Source: Bacteroidia bacterium
GTDB taxonomy: Bacteria; Bacteroidota; Bacteroidia; Flavobacteriales; Flavobacteriaceae
Direction of reading: 5' to 3'
DNA: 15,736 bases
NCBI GenBank assembly: GCA_018679315.1
Contig: JAHHLF010000106.1
Coordinates: 1-15,736 of the forward strand
The translations under genes and the position numbers were made by a program. The notes beneath the pieces were generated by a model, which made no database searches, was not told the origin of the DNA, and saw only the letters and a program-made list of their open reading frames with translations. Positions 7,248-13,874 of this stretch are shown piece by piece. How positions within the stretch are numbered: position 1 is the first letter of the stretch; each line of letters starts with the position of its first letter.

Positions 7248-7263
7248 TTTAGATTTGTCTAAA
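7248..7263. promoter_or_regulatory. Candidate MntR/DtxR operator between divergent metal genes
   Basis: TTTAGA-TTTG-TCTAAA is a perfect inverted repeat with 6-base arms and a 4-base centre, in the 73-bp gap between the regulator and the TonB receptor. Its form (TTTAG.../...CTAAA ends, about 16 bp) is like published MntR/DtxR-family operators. It overlaps the receptor's -7 element and lies just upstream of the regulator's promoter, so one bound dimer pair could block the receptor and affect the operon too. Confidence 0.65.
7250..7257 (+). promoter_or_regulatory. -7 promoter element of the TonB receptor gene, inside the operator
   Basis: TAGATTTG matches the Bacteroidota -7 consensus TAnnTTTG exactly and lies wholly within the inverted repeat at 7248-7263. 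Transcription would start near 7263-7265, giving a leader of only about 10 nt before the TTG start at 7275. The -33 region is T-rich but lacks a clear TTTG. Occupation of the palindrome would directly block RNA polymerase here. Confidence 0.55.
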
Positions 7264-7274
7264 TATCATAAAAT

Positions 7275-9551
7275 TTGTTTCGGATCCGTTTTAAATTAAT
7301 CGATTTCTGTTCGATCATTCTCTGCTTGATTCCTATTCTGGCATTTGGACAAAATGCCATTAAAGGAACGGTAACAGAAAATGGGCAAGCCATACCTTTT
7401 TCCAATATTTATCTGGAAGGAACTTCCTTCGGGACCGCTTCGGATGAAAATGGAGCTTTTCATATTGCTGATATTCCGGACGGCACTTATAAACTAATTG
7501 CGAGCAACCAGGGCTATAGTACATTTCGACAACGCATCACGCTTAGAAATAACACAGAGAAACAGCTTGAAATCACCCTATTTGCTCTTGCTGAATCACT
7601 TGATGAAACGGTAGTAAGCGGCACCCTGAAACCCGTAAGCAGATTAGCTAGTCCTGTTCCCGTTGAGGTCTATGCTCCAAGTTTTCTCCGTAAAAATCCC
7701 ACCCCCAGTATTTTTGAATCCCTTCAAAATATCAATGGGGTGCGACCTCAGATCAATTGCAATGTCTGTAATACCGGAGATATCCATATCAATGGCCTGG
7801 AAGGACCCTATACATTGGTCCTTATTGATGGCATGCCGATCGTTAGCGGATTAGGAAGTGTTTATGGGTTATCCGGTATCCCGAATTCCCTGATCGAGCA
7901 AATAGAAGTGGTAAAAGGTCCGGCGTCAAGTTTATACGGTAGTGAGGCCGTTGGCGGATTGATCAACGTGATCACAAAACATGCACCGGCTGCTCCCGTT
8001 TTTGTAGCCGACAATTTCCTCACCGGATGGGGAGAGTACAATTTGGATCTTGGAGGTAAAATATCCATGGGGGAAGGAACCAGTCTGCTCTTAGGCCTGA
8101 ATTATTTCAACTATGACAATCCGATCGATAATAATGGAGACAATTTTACTGACCTGACGCTTCAACAACGGGTCTCCTTATTTCAAAAGTGGAATTTTCC
8201 CAGAGCGGAGGGAAGGGTTTTTTCCCTCGCGGGACGATTTTATTACGAAGATCGATGGGGCGGTGAAATGCAATGGACTCCGGAATATCGCGGTGGCGAT
8301 GAGATCTATGGCGAAAGTATTTACACGCGGAGGTGGGAAGTGCTAGGTAAATATCAGCTCCCCGTACCGGAAAAGATCCTGTTTTCCTTTTCCTATAATG
8401 ATCACGATCAGAATTCTGTTTATGGAGACCTTCCCTATCTGGCGCAACAGCGCATTGGTTTTGGGCAATTTACCTGGGACAAAAAAGCAGGAGACCACGA
8501 CCTGCTCTTAGGATCTGCTATGCGCTATACTTATTACAACGATAATACCCCGGCAACAACCCAGGCCGACGAAATAATTATCCCCGGAATATTCGCACAA
8601 GACGAAATTGACCTGTCAGCAAAGCAAACTATTTTATTGGGAAGTCGACTGGATTTTGACAATAGGCATGGCACCATTTTTACGCCTCGCATTGCATATA
8701 AATATCAATTGGGAGAGCATGCTACGATCCGCTTGAACGCCGGTAGTGGTTTTAGAGTAGTCAACCTCTTCACTGAAGAACACGCTGCATTAACCGGAGC
8801 GAGAGATGTTGTGATTACGGAGAACCTTAAGCCAGAGCGTTCTTTTAATGTAAATCTCAATTTCCTGCAGAAGATCTATTCCAAAAACGGGACGTTTATT
8901 GGACTGGACGCGTCGGCATTCTATACCCGTTTCCGCAACTTAATTTTACCGGATTACGATACGAACCCCAATCTTATTCTTTATGATAATCTGGACGGAC
9001 ATGCTATCTCCCAGGGCTTTAGTGCTAATTTAGACTTTGCCTTTCCAATTGGCTTAAAGGTGCTCGTGGGTGCAACTGTATTGGATGTTAAGGAAGTAGA
9101 GGATGGGAATGAAAAAAGGCCTGTTCTTACCGAATCCTATACCGGCACCTGGAATATTTCATACGAACTGCGTTCTTTAGATCTCAGTATTGATTATACC
9201 GGTAACTTATACGGTCCCATGCGCCTTCCCCTACTGAGTGAGTTAGATCCTCGCCAGTCGTTTTCTCCAGTTTGGAGTATACAGAATATTCAGTTCACGC
9301 ATAAGGGCCTGTCCAATTTTGAACTGTATGGCGGGGTAAAAAATCTCTTGAACTGGACGCCGAACAAGGGGAATCCCTTTATCATTGCCAGATCCAATGA
9401 TCCTTTTGATACCCAAATCGTTACGGATGGCGCCGGTAATGTAATGCCCACCACAGATAATCCTTATGGCCTGAGCTTTGATCCCTCTTATGTCTATGGG
9501 CCTAACCAGGGAATTCGAGGATTTTTAGGTGTTCGATATCGAATTCAGTAA
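7275..9551 (+). CDS. TonB-dependent outer-membrane receptor, probably for a metal or metal complex
   Basis: The protein has 758 residues. In order: signal peptide (1-25, ending AFG before Gln), a carboxypeptidase-regulatory-like domain (about 27-105, with GTVTENGQAIPFSNIYLEGT), a TonB-box-like ETVVSG (111-116), a plug domain (about 120-235, with LIDGMPIV and EVVKGPASSLYGSEAVGGLINVITK split over 211-235), and a beta-barrel to the end (RGFLGVRYRIQ). The plug has a CxxC (Cys162, Cys165) shortly before HINGLEG. The protein imports a ligand across the outer membrane with TonB energy. The start is a TTG: an in-frame TAA at 7269-7271 rules out any earlier start, and no early ATG would keep the signal peptide. 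Position opposite a metal repressor and ZIP transporter suggests Mn, Fe or Zn uptake; the ligand itself is inferred. Confidence 0.92.
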   Translation: MFRIRFKLIDFCSIILCLIPILAFGQNAIKGTVTENGQAIPFSNIYLEGTSFGTASDENGAFHIADIPDGTYKLIASNQGYSTFRQRITLRNNTEKQLEITLFALAESLDETVVSGTLKPVSRLASPVPVEVYAPSFLRKNPTPSIFESLQNINGVRPQINCNVCNTGDIHINGLEGPYTLVLIDGMPIVSGLGSVYGLSGIPNSLIEQIEVVKGPASSLYGSEAVGGLINVITKHAPAAPVFVADNFLTGWGEYNLDLGGKISMGEGTSLLLGLNYFNYDNPIDNNGDNFTDLTLQQRVSLFQKWNFPRAEGRVFSLAGRFYYEDRWGGEMQWTPEYRGGDEIYGESIYTRRWEVLGKYQLPVPEKILFSFSYNDHDQNSVYGDLPYLAQQRIGFGQFTWDKKAGDHDLLLGSAMRYTYYNDNTPATTQADEIIIPGIFAQDEIDLSAKQTILLGSRLDFDNRHGTIFTPRIAYKYQLGEHATIRLNAGSGFRVVNLFTEEHAALTGARDVVITENLKPERSFNVNLNFLQKIYSKNGTFIGLDASAFYTRFRNLILPDYDTNPNLILYDNLDGHAISQGFSANLDFAFPIGLKVLVGATVLDVKEVEDGNEKRPVLTESYTGTWNISYELRSLDLSIDYTGNLYGPMRLPLLSELDPRQSFSPVWSIQNIQFTHKGLSNFELYGGVKNLLNWTPNKGNPFIIARSNDPFDTQIVTDGAGNVMPTTDNPYGLSFDPSYVYGPNQGIRGFLGVRYRIQ

Positions 9552-9594
9552 TTCATAGGTAGCACGCTGGATGTAATTCGTATTTTTGGTTCGC

Positions 9595-10743
9595 ATGGTC
9601 CAGGATAAATTCGATTATATCATTATTGGTGCGGGAGCAGCGGGACTCATGCTCGCTACTGCAATGGATCAAGATCCCTTTTTTGCTTCAAAACGCATCT
9701 TACTCCTTGAGAAACAAACTACTCGTTCAAATGACCGAACCTGGTCTTATTGGGAAAAAGGGTCGGGTATTTACGATTCAATCCTAACCAGGCAATGGCA
9801 ACAAATTAAATTTAAAGGTGCAAACCAGGCACTGGTGAAAGATATCCAGCCCTATTCGTATAAAACATTGCGTGGACAGGATTTTTATTCCTATCACTAT
9901 CAAAAATTGGAAGAAAGTAATATAGTTACACTCCGGCATGAAGCAGTATTAGATTTAAATGAATCTGAAGATTTGGTTGCGGTGAGAACAGACCTAAATA
10001 GTTATTCCTGTTCCTTAGTATTCAATAGCCTTTTTACGCCTCCTTCCATTAAAGAACAAGAAAGGTATCCGCTAATTCAGCAACATTTTGTGGGTTGGTT
10101 CATACGTGCCGACAAACCCATATTCCAGGAAAATGTAGCCACCTTTATGGATTTTTCAGTGCCTCAAAAAGGGAATACGCGTTTTATGTATGTCCTGCCA
10201 TTCTCCGAGTTCGAAGGTCTGGTGGAATATACCCTGTTTTCAAGAGATCTATTAGAGCTTTCGGAATATGAACAGGCGATCAAAAATTACATTTCTGAAG
10301 ATCTGGGATGTCATTCTTTTGAAATCCTGGAAAAGGAAAAGGGAAGTATTCCAATGACAGCCTACAACTTCCAAAAGCGGAATACGGATCGTATTTGCCA
10401 TATAGGATCTGCTGGTGGCTGGACCAAGCCCAGTACAGGCTTTACATTTTCAAATTCTATGAGAATGACTCAGAAAGTTATCGCATTGCTAAAGGCCGGG
10501 GAATCAATTACCAAGCTGAAGCCGCATGGCCGACATCAATTTTACGATACCTTACTTTTAGATATTCTGGCCAGGAAGAACCATCTCGGAAGGTCTATTT
10601 TTGAGGCTATGTTCAAAAAAAGGTCACCTCAACTCATCCTGGCATTCCTCGAAGAACGAACTACTATCTGGCAGGAATTAGCAATTATCTTGGCCTGCCC
10701 TAAAAGACCTTTTCTTTCGGCTTTGTTTAAAAGACTATTCTAG
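9595..10743 (+). CDS. crtY: Lycopene beta-cyclase
   Basis: The enzyme closes beta-ionone rings at the ends of lycopene to give beta-carotene, the precursor of zeaxanthin in many Flavobacteriaceae. The protein has 382 residues from the ATG at 9595. A TTG three codons earlier is possible but less likely. The N-terminus has the dinucleotide-binding fold YIIIGAGAAGLMLA (from residue 8), followed by NDRTWSYW (about 46-53), a signature of CrtY-type cyclases. Further motifs are MYVLPFS and VEYTLFS, and late GSAGGWTKPSTGFTF, the conserved C-terminal flavin-associated motif. It lies 43 bp after the TonB receptor on the same strand and could be read through from it or have its own start. Other carotenoid genes (crtB, crtI, crtZ) are not in the window. 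Its stop lies in a CTAG shared with the convergent polyprenyl synthase gene. Confidence 0.93.
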   Translation: MVQDKFDYIIIGAGAAGLMLATAMDQDPFFASKRILLLEKQTTRSNDRTWSYWEKGSGIYDSILTRQWQQIKFKGANQALVKDIQPYSYKTLRGQDFYSYHYQKLEESNIVTLRHEAVLDLNESEDLVAVRTDLNSYSCSLVFNSLFTPPSIKEQERYPLIQQHFVGWFIRADKPIFQENVATFMDFSVPQKGNTRFMYVLPFSEFEGLVEYTLFSRDLLELSEYEQAIKNYISEDLGCHSFEILEKEKGSIPMTAYNFQKRNTDRICHIGSAGGWTKPSTGFTFSNSMRMTQKVIALLKAGESITKLKPHGRHQFYDTLLLDILARKNHLGRSIFEAMFKKRSPQLILAFLEERTTIWQELAIILACPKRPFLSALFKRLF

Positions 10744-11714
10744 CTTATTCTCCCCATAAGGCCTTGCGCAAATTCATTTAATTCTTTTTTGACCTCAGTT
10801 TCTCCTTCCAGGGAATCCAGCAGATCAAAGGCTTTCATGGTATAGCTCTTTACCTGCTCTAAATTATCAGCTGCGGCACCTGTTGCTTCAAACAGTTCTT
10901 TTACCCGCGATATCTTCTCCTCGATAGGACCATTAAATTCACTATAATAGTGGTGTAGTTCTTTCCTTTGCCCAGGTGTAGCCAAATTAAGGGCCTGGAT
11001 GAACAGGTACGTTTTTTTATTCGAGGCAATATCCCCGCCTACCTGTTTTCCGAACTTTGCTTGATCGCCAAAGGCATCGAGATAGTCATCTTGTAATTGA
11101 AATGCCATTCCGAGGTTTAGACCTATGTCAAAGCAATGCTTTTGAACTTTCTCGCCTTTTTTCCCAATAATAGCTCCCATTTGCATGGCAGCACCTAACA
11201 GCACTGCTGTTTTTAAACGGATCATATTGAGATATTCTGCCACAGACACTTCTGCCTGAGTTTCGAAGTCCATATCATACTGCTGACCTTCACAAACCTC
11301 GCGAGCCGTTCTTGTAAAAAGAGGTACCAATTGCTTGAACATTTGGGCTTCATATACCTCCAGGAGTTGGTATGCTGAAATAAGCATGACATCACCTGAT
11401 AAGATGGCCGTATTCAGATCCCATTTTTCATGAACACTGGATTTGCCACGACGAAGAGGAGCCCGATCCATAATGTCATCATGGACCAGGGAAAAATTGT
11501 GAAAGACTTCCAGCGATAAGGCGGCAGACAAAGCCTCTTTATGATCTCCACCGAGTAACCGGCTTGTCATCAGGGCTAAAACGGGGCGAACACGTTTGCC
11601 CCCCAGGCTCATTATATAAACCACAGGTCCATAAAGCGTATGAGGTGTATCTGAATGGTTGTGAAGTTCAAGAAAGTCATTGAATTCAGCCTGAAAATAC
11701 CTGGCGTTATACAT
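10740..11714 (-). CDS. All-trans polyprenyl diphosphate synthase, probably GGPP synthase
   Basis: The enzyme condenses isopentenyl diphosphate with allylic diphosphates to make prenyl chains. The protein has 324 residues from the ATG at 11714; a TTG at 11732 is a weaker alternative. Family motifs: GGKRVRP (about 38-44), first aspartate-rich motif DDIMD (79-83) followed by RRG, second motif DDYLD (209-213), and a late GGDIASNKKT. The first motif lacks the two-residue insertion of bacterial FPP synthases, and Phe74 stands five residues before it, a chain-length position that is aromatic in archaeal-type GGPP synthases. A C20 product is therefore likely, which would feed carotenoid synthesis by the neighbouring crtY pathway, though a quinone side-chain role cannot be excluded. 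It is convergent with crtY and has its own promoter candidate. Confidence 0.88.
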   Translation of the reverse strand: MYNARYFQAEFNDFLELHNHSDTPHTLYGPVVYIMSLGGKRVRPVLALMTSRLLGGDHKEALSAALSLEVFHNFSLVHDDIMDRAPLRRGKSSVHEKWDLNTAILSGDVMLISAYQLLEVYEAQMFKQLVPLFTRTAREVCEGQQYDMDFETQAEVSVAEYLNMIRLKTAVLLGAAMQMGAIIGKKGEKVQKHCFDIGLNLGMAFQLQDDYLDAFGDQAKFGKQVGGDIASNKKTYLFIQALNLATPGQRKELHHYYSEFNGPIEEKISRVKELFEATGAAADNLEQVKSYTMKAFDLLDSLEGETEVKKELNEFAQGLMGRIS

Positions 11715-11729
11715 GAATAGAATTTTTGT

Positions 11730-11737
11730 CAAAAATA
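11730..11737 (-). promoter_or_regulatory. Candidate -7 element of the polyprenyl synthase gene
   Basis: On the minus strand this reads TATTTTTG, an exact TAnnTTTG match, 15 bp upstream of the ATG at 11714, which predicts a leader of about 9 nt. No convincing -33 TTTG was found at 19-21 bp spacing. Confidence 0.45.
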
Positions 11738-11787
11738 CACTAATGAGGCGTTCCTTAGCTGTCTTTCTGGCTTCATTTATTCAGAAT

Positions 11788-11797
11788 ATTACGTGCT
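11788..11797 (+). repeat. 10-bp direct repeat, copy 1 (ATTACGTGCT)
   Basis: ATTACGTGCT occurs here and again at 11888-11897, exactly 100 bp later, with different flanking bases. The two copies lie on either side of the TetR operator at 11831-11858, almost symmetrically (midpoint of copies 11842.5, operator centre 11844.5). They may be sites for another regulator or may be coincidence. Confidence 0.4.
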
Positions 11798-11830
11798 GAA
11801 AGAAGGAATGTTAAAAAAATGTAAAACCTT

Positions 11831-11858
11831 GGAAACTTTTTTTGTTTTTAAAGTTTCC
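11831..11858. promoter_or_regulatory. Operator-like inverted repeat of the TetR-efflux operon
   Basis: GGAAACTTT (11831-11839) and AAAGTTTCC (11850-11858) are perfect 9-base inverted arms around a 10-base T-rich spacer. The site lies 44 bp upstream of the TetR-family gene. TetR repressors commonly bind such dyads in front of their own operon. The spacer contains the TTTG of the candidate -33 element, so binding would exclude RNA polymerase. A terminator is unlikely, because the arms are AT-rich and no U-tract follows the second arm. Confidence 0.7.
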
Positions 11859-11871
11859 GCATCTATATTTA
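11841..11871 (+). promoter_or_regulatory. Promoter of the TetR-TolC-MFP-RND operon
   Basis: TTTG at 11841-11844 and TATATTTA at 11864-11871 are separated by 19 bp, the usual Bacteroidota spacing. The -7 element matches TAnnTTTG except for the last base. Transcription would start around 11877-11880, within or just after a run of eight C (11872-11879), giving a leader of about 25 nt. The -33 element lies inside the inverted repeat, which fits repression by the encoded TetR protein. Confidence 0.6.
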
Positions 11872-11887
11872 CCCCCCCCTATTAAAC

Positions 11888-11897
11888 ATTACGTGCT
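11888..11897 (+). repeat. 10-bp direct repeat, copy 2 (ATTACGTGCT)
   Basis: This is the second copy of ATTACGTGCT, in the predicted leader 5 bp before the TetR ATG. The first copy is exactly 100 bp upstream. Confidence 0.4.
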
Positions 11898-11902
11898 ATT
11901 AC

Positions 11903-12508
11903 ATGAGAGATAAGATCTTACAAAAAGCTACGGATCTCTTCCTGAACCTGGGTTTTAAAAGTGTCACAATGGATGACCTTGCTCAGGATATGGGTATCTC
12001 CAAAAAAACAATCTATACACATTATAAAAACAAAAATTTGTTGGTAGAGGCCTGCAGCATGCATGTCTTCCATCAAATTTCCAGCGGTATTGACCAGATC
12101 TGTGATCTTGAGCTCAATCCTATAGAAGAGCTTTTCGAGATTAAAAAATTTGTGCTGCATCATCTTAAAAATGAAAAGTCCTCTCCTCAGTACCAGTTGA
12201 AAAAATATTTCCCAAAAATTTATGGCAACCTGAGAGGCAAGCAATTCGATGTTATGCAGGAATGCGTAATAAGCAATCTGGAGAAGGGGATCGAAATGGG
12301 CTTTTACCGAGATAATTTGAATAAAGAATTTATCTCCCGGATCTATTTCTCAGGGATTACCAGCATTAAGGACACCGATCTTTTTCCCACGAATAAATTT
12401 GATATCCCCACCCTGACCGATGGTTATCTGGAATATCATATTCGTGGAATTGTAACCAAAAAAGGAAGAACGATACTAAATACTATACTCAACTCAACTC
12501 AGAATTGA
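11903..12508 (+). CDS. TetR/AcrR family repressor of the efflux operon
   Basis: The protein has 201 residues. The N-terminal 47 residues are a typical TetR DNA-binding domain: ILQKATDLFLNLGFKSVTMDDLAQ, then the helix-turn-helix MGISKKTIYTHYKNKNLLVEA. The rest (about 50-201) is a helical, variable ligand-binding and dimerisation domain with no recognisable inducer signature. It heads an operon: the TolC-like gene starts at the A of its stop codon (TGATG), followed by the membrane-fusion protein and RND pump. Repressors in this place usually sense a pump substrate and shut off their own operon. The inverted repeat overlapping the promoter at 11831-11858 is the likely binding site. Confidence 0.93.
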   Translation: MRDKILQKATDLFLNLGFKSVTMDDLAQDMGISKKTIYTHYKNKNLLVEACSMHVFHQISSGIDQICDLELNPIEELFEIKKFVLHHLKNEKSSPQYQLKKYFPKIYGNLRGKQFDVMQECVISNLEKGIEMGFYRDNLNKEFISRIYFSGITSIKDTDLFPTNKFDIPTLTDGYLEYHIRGIVTKKGRTILNTILNSTQN

Positions 12509-13842
12509 TGAAAATTACAAAATGGTTATTCATCGTTTTATTAGGAACCGCTTTGGTATCAGCACAGGAGCAACCGCATCGCTATTCCCTGGATGAAGCT
12601 ATTGCCTTTGCCTTGGAAAACAATTATAGCTCGGTCAATGCCAGTAGGGATATGATCGATGCACAGAAACAAAAATGGGAAGTAATAGCAGACGGATTGC
12701 CACAGATCAATGCGGCTATCAGTTATCAAAATCAATTGAAACAACCGGTTTCTCTGATCCCAGCAGAATTCTTCGGAGGCGAACCCGGGACCTTTACACC
12801 CATCACTTTTGGTCAGCCACAACAAGCCAATGCAACCGCCACACTTAAACAGCAAATTTTTGATGGGTCTTACATTGTTGGGGTACAGGCTACACGTACC
12901 TTCCTTGATTACAGCAAGAATAATAAAGAGAAAACAGATCAGGAGGTAAAAGCAGCGGTAGTAAATGCATATGGAAATGTCTTATTGGCACAGGAAACTG
13001 TGACAATTGCCCAGAACAACAAGAATACCCTCGAAAAAACCCTTTTCGAAACTCAAAAACTATTTGAAAATGGATTGGGAGATGAGGAAAGTGTTGAACA
13101 ACTCCAGATCACTTTGTCTTCCGTTGAGAGTGGCTTAAAAAATGCACAGCGACTTGAAGGGATCACACTGCAAATACTGAATCTGGTGATGGGTCTCCCT
13201 ATTTCAACCCCAACCATACTCACGGAAGATTTAGATGACCTGACACGAGCACAGATCGCATTTAATATGATGGATTCTGAATTAAATATCAAAAACAATG
13301 TGGACTACAAGCTTGTGCTAAACCTGAACGAGCAGCGTGAACTAGAATTAAAACTGGCTCGTAGCAGAGCCCTTCCAAAGCTAAATGCATTTGTAAACTA
13401 TGGAAGTACTTCTTTTAGCGATTCCTTTAATTTTTTTAGTGGAGACCCGGAATGGTTTGATTCTTCCATACTCGGTTTTGATCTTGATATCCCAATTTTT
13501 AGTTCTCTCAAACGCTCTGCCAGTACTCAAAGGGCCAAAATTGCCCTGGACAAAGCTAAGACCCAGTTATTTGAAACCGAGGAGCGAGTACGGCTAGATT
13601 GGCAGCGGGCACGTAGCGATTTTCAATTTGCCATTGAGGAATACCAAACCAAGAAGAACAATTTAGACTTGGCTGGGCGAATCGAACAAAAGAACCAGAT
13701 CAAGTATCAGGAGGGCCTTGCTTCCAGTTTTGAGCTACGTCAGGCGCAAACCCAGCTCTATTCAGCACAGCAAGAATACCTCCAATCCATGGTAGATGTC
13801 ATAAACCGTAAAACTGCCCTGGAAAACATATTGAATCAATAG
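12508..13842 (+). CDS. TolC family outer-membrane efflux protein
   Basis: The protein has 444 residues. The signal peptide is residues 1-20 (KITKWLFIVLLGTALVSA, then QEQ). The mature part begins RYSLDEAIAFALENNYS, the standard start of TolC/OEP proteins, and contains two repeats of long amphipathic helices: an N-terminal half with DGLPQINAAISYQNQ, and a second half with SRALPKLNAFVNYG. It ends in a long helix with LRQAQTQLYSAQQEYLQS. The protein forms the trimeric outer-membrane channel of a tripartite pump. The ATG at 12508 uses the last base of the tetR stop codon; a TTG immediately before is an alternative. The next gene, a membrane-fusion lipoprotein, begins 32 bp downstream in the same operon. 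Confidence 0.93.
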   Translation: MKITKWLFIVLLGTALVSAQEQPHRYSLDEAIAFALENNYSSVNASRDMIDAQKQKWEVIADGLPQINAAISYQNQLKQPVSLIPAEFFGGEPGTFTPITFGQPQQANATATLKQQIFDGSYIVGVQATRTFLDYSKNNKEKTDQEVKAAVVNAYGNVLLAQETVTIAQNNKNTLEKTLFETQKLFENGLGDEESVEQLQITLSSVESGLKNAQRLEGITLQILNLVMGLPISTPTILTEDLDDLTRAQIAFNMMDSELNIKNNVDYKLVLNLNEQRELELKLARSRALPKLNAFVNYGSTSFSDSFNFFSGDPEWFDSSILGFDLDIPIFSSLKRSASTQRAKIALDKAKTQLFETEERVRLDWQRARSDFQFAIEEYQTKKNNLDLAGRIEQKNQIKYQEGLASSFELRQAQTQLYSAQQEYLQSMVDVINRKTALENILNQ

Positions 13843-13874
13843 TGCACGTCATGAACAGCCCAAAAAGAAAAACA

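Noticed and set aside
9581..9588. TATTTTTG as a promoter for crtY
   Set aside because: It matches TAnnTTTG, but the start site would fall on the ATG at 9595 and no TTTG lies at -33 spacing. A leaderless transcript is possible but unsupported.
11831..11858. Inverted repeat read as a terminator of the polyprenyl synthase or other transcript
   Set aside because: No gene ends toward it: the flanking genes diverge from this gap, and the arms are weak AT-rich stems. An operator fits much better.
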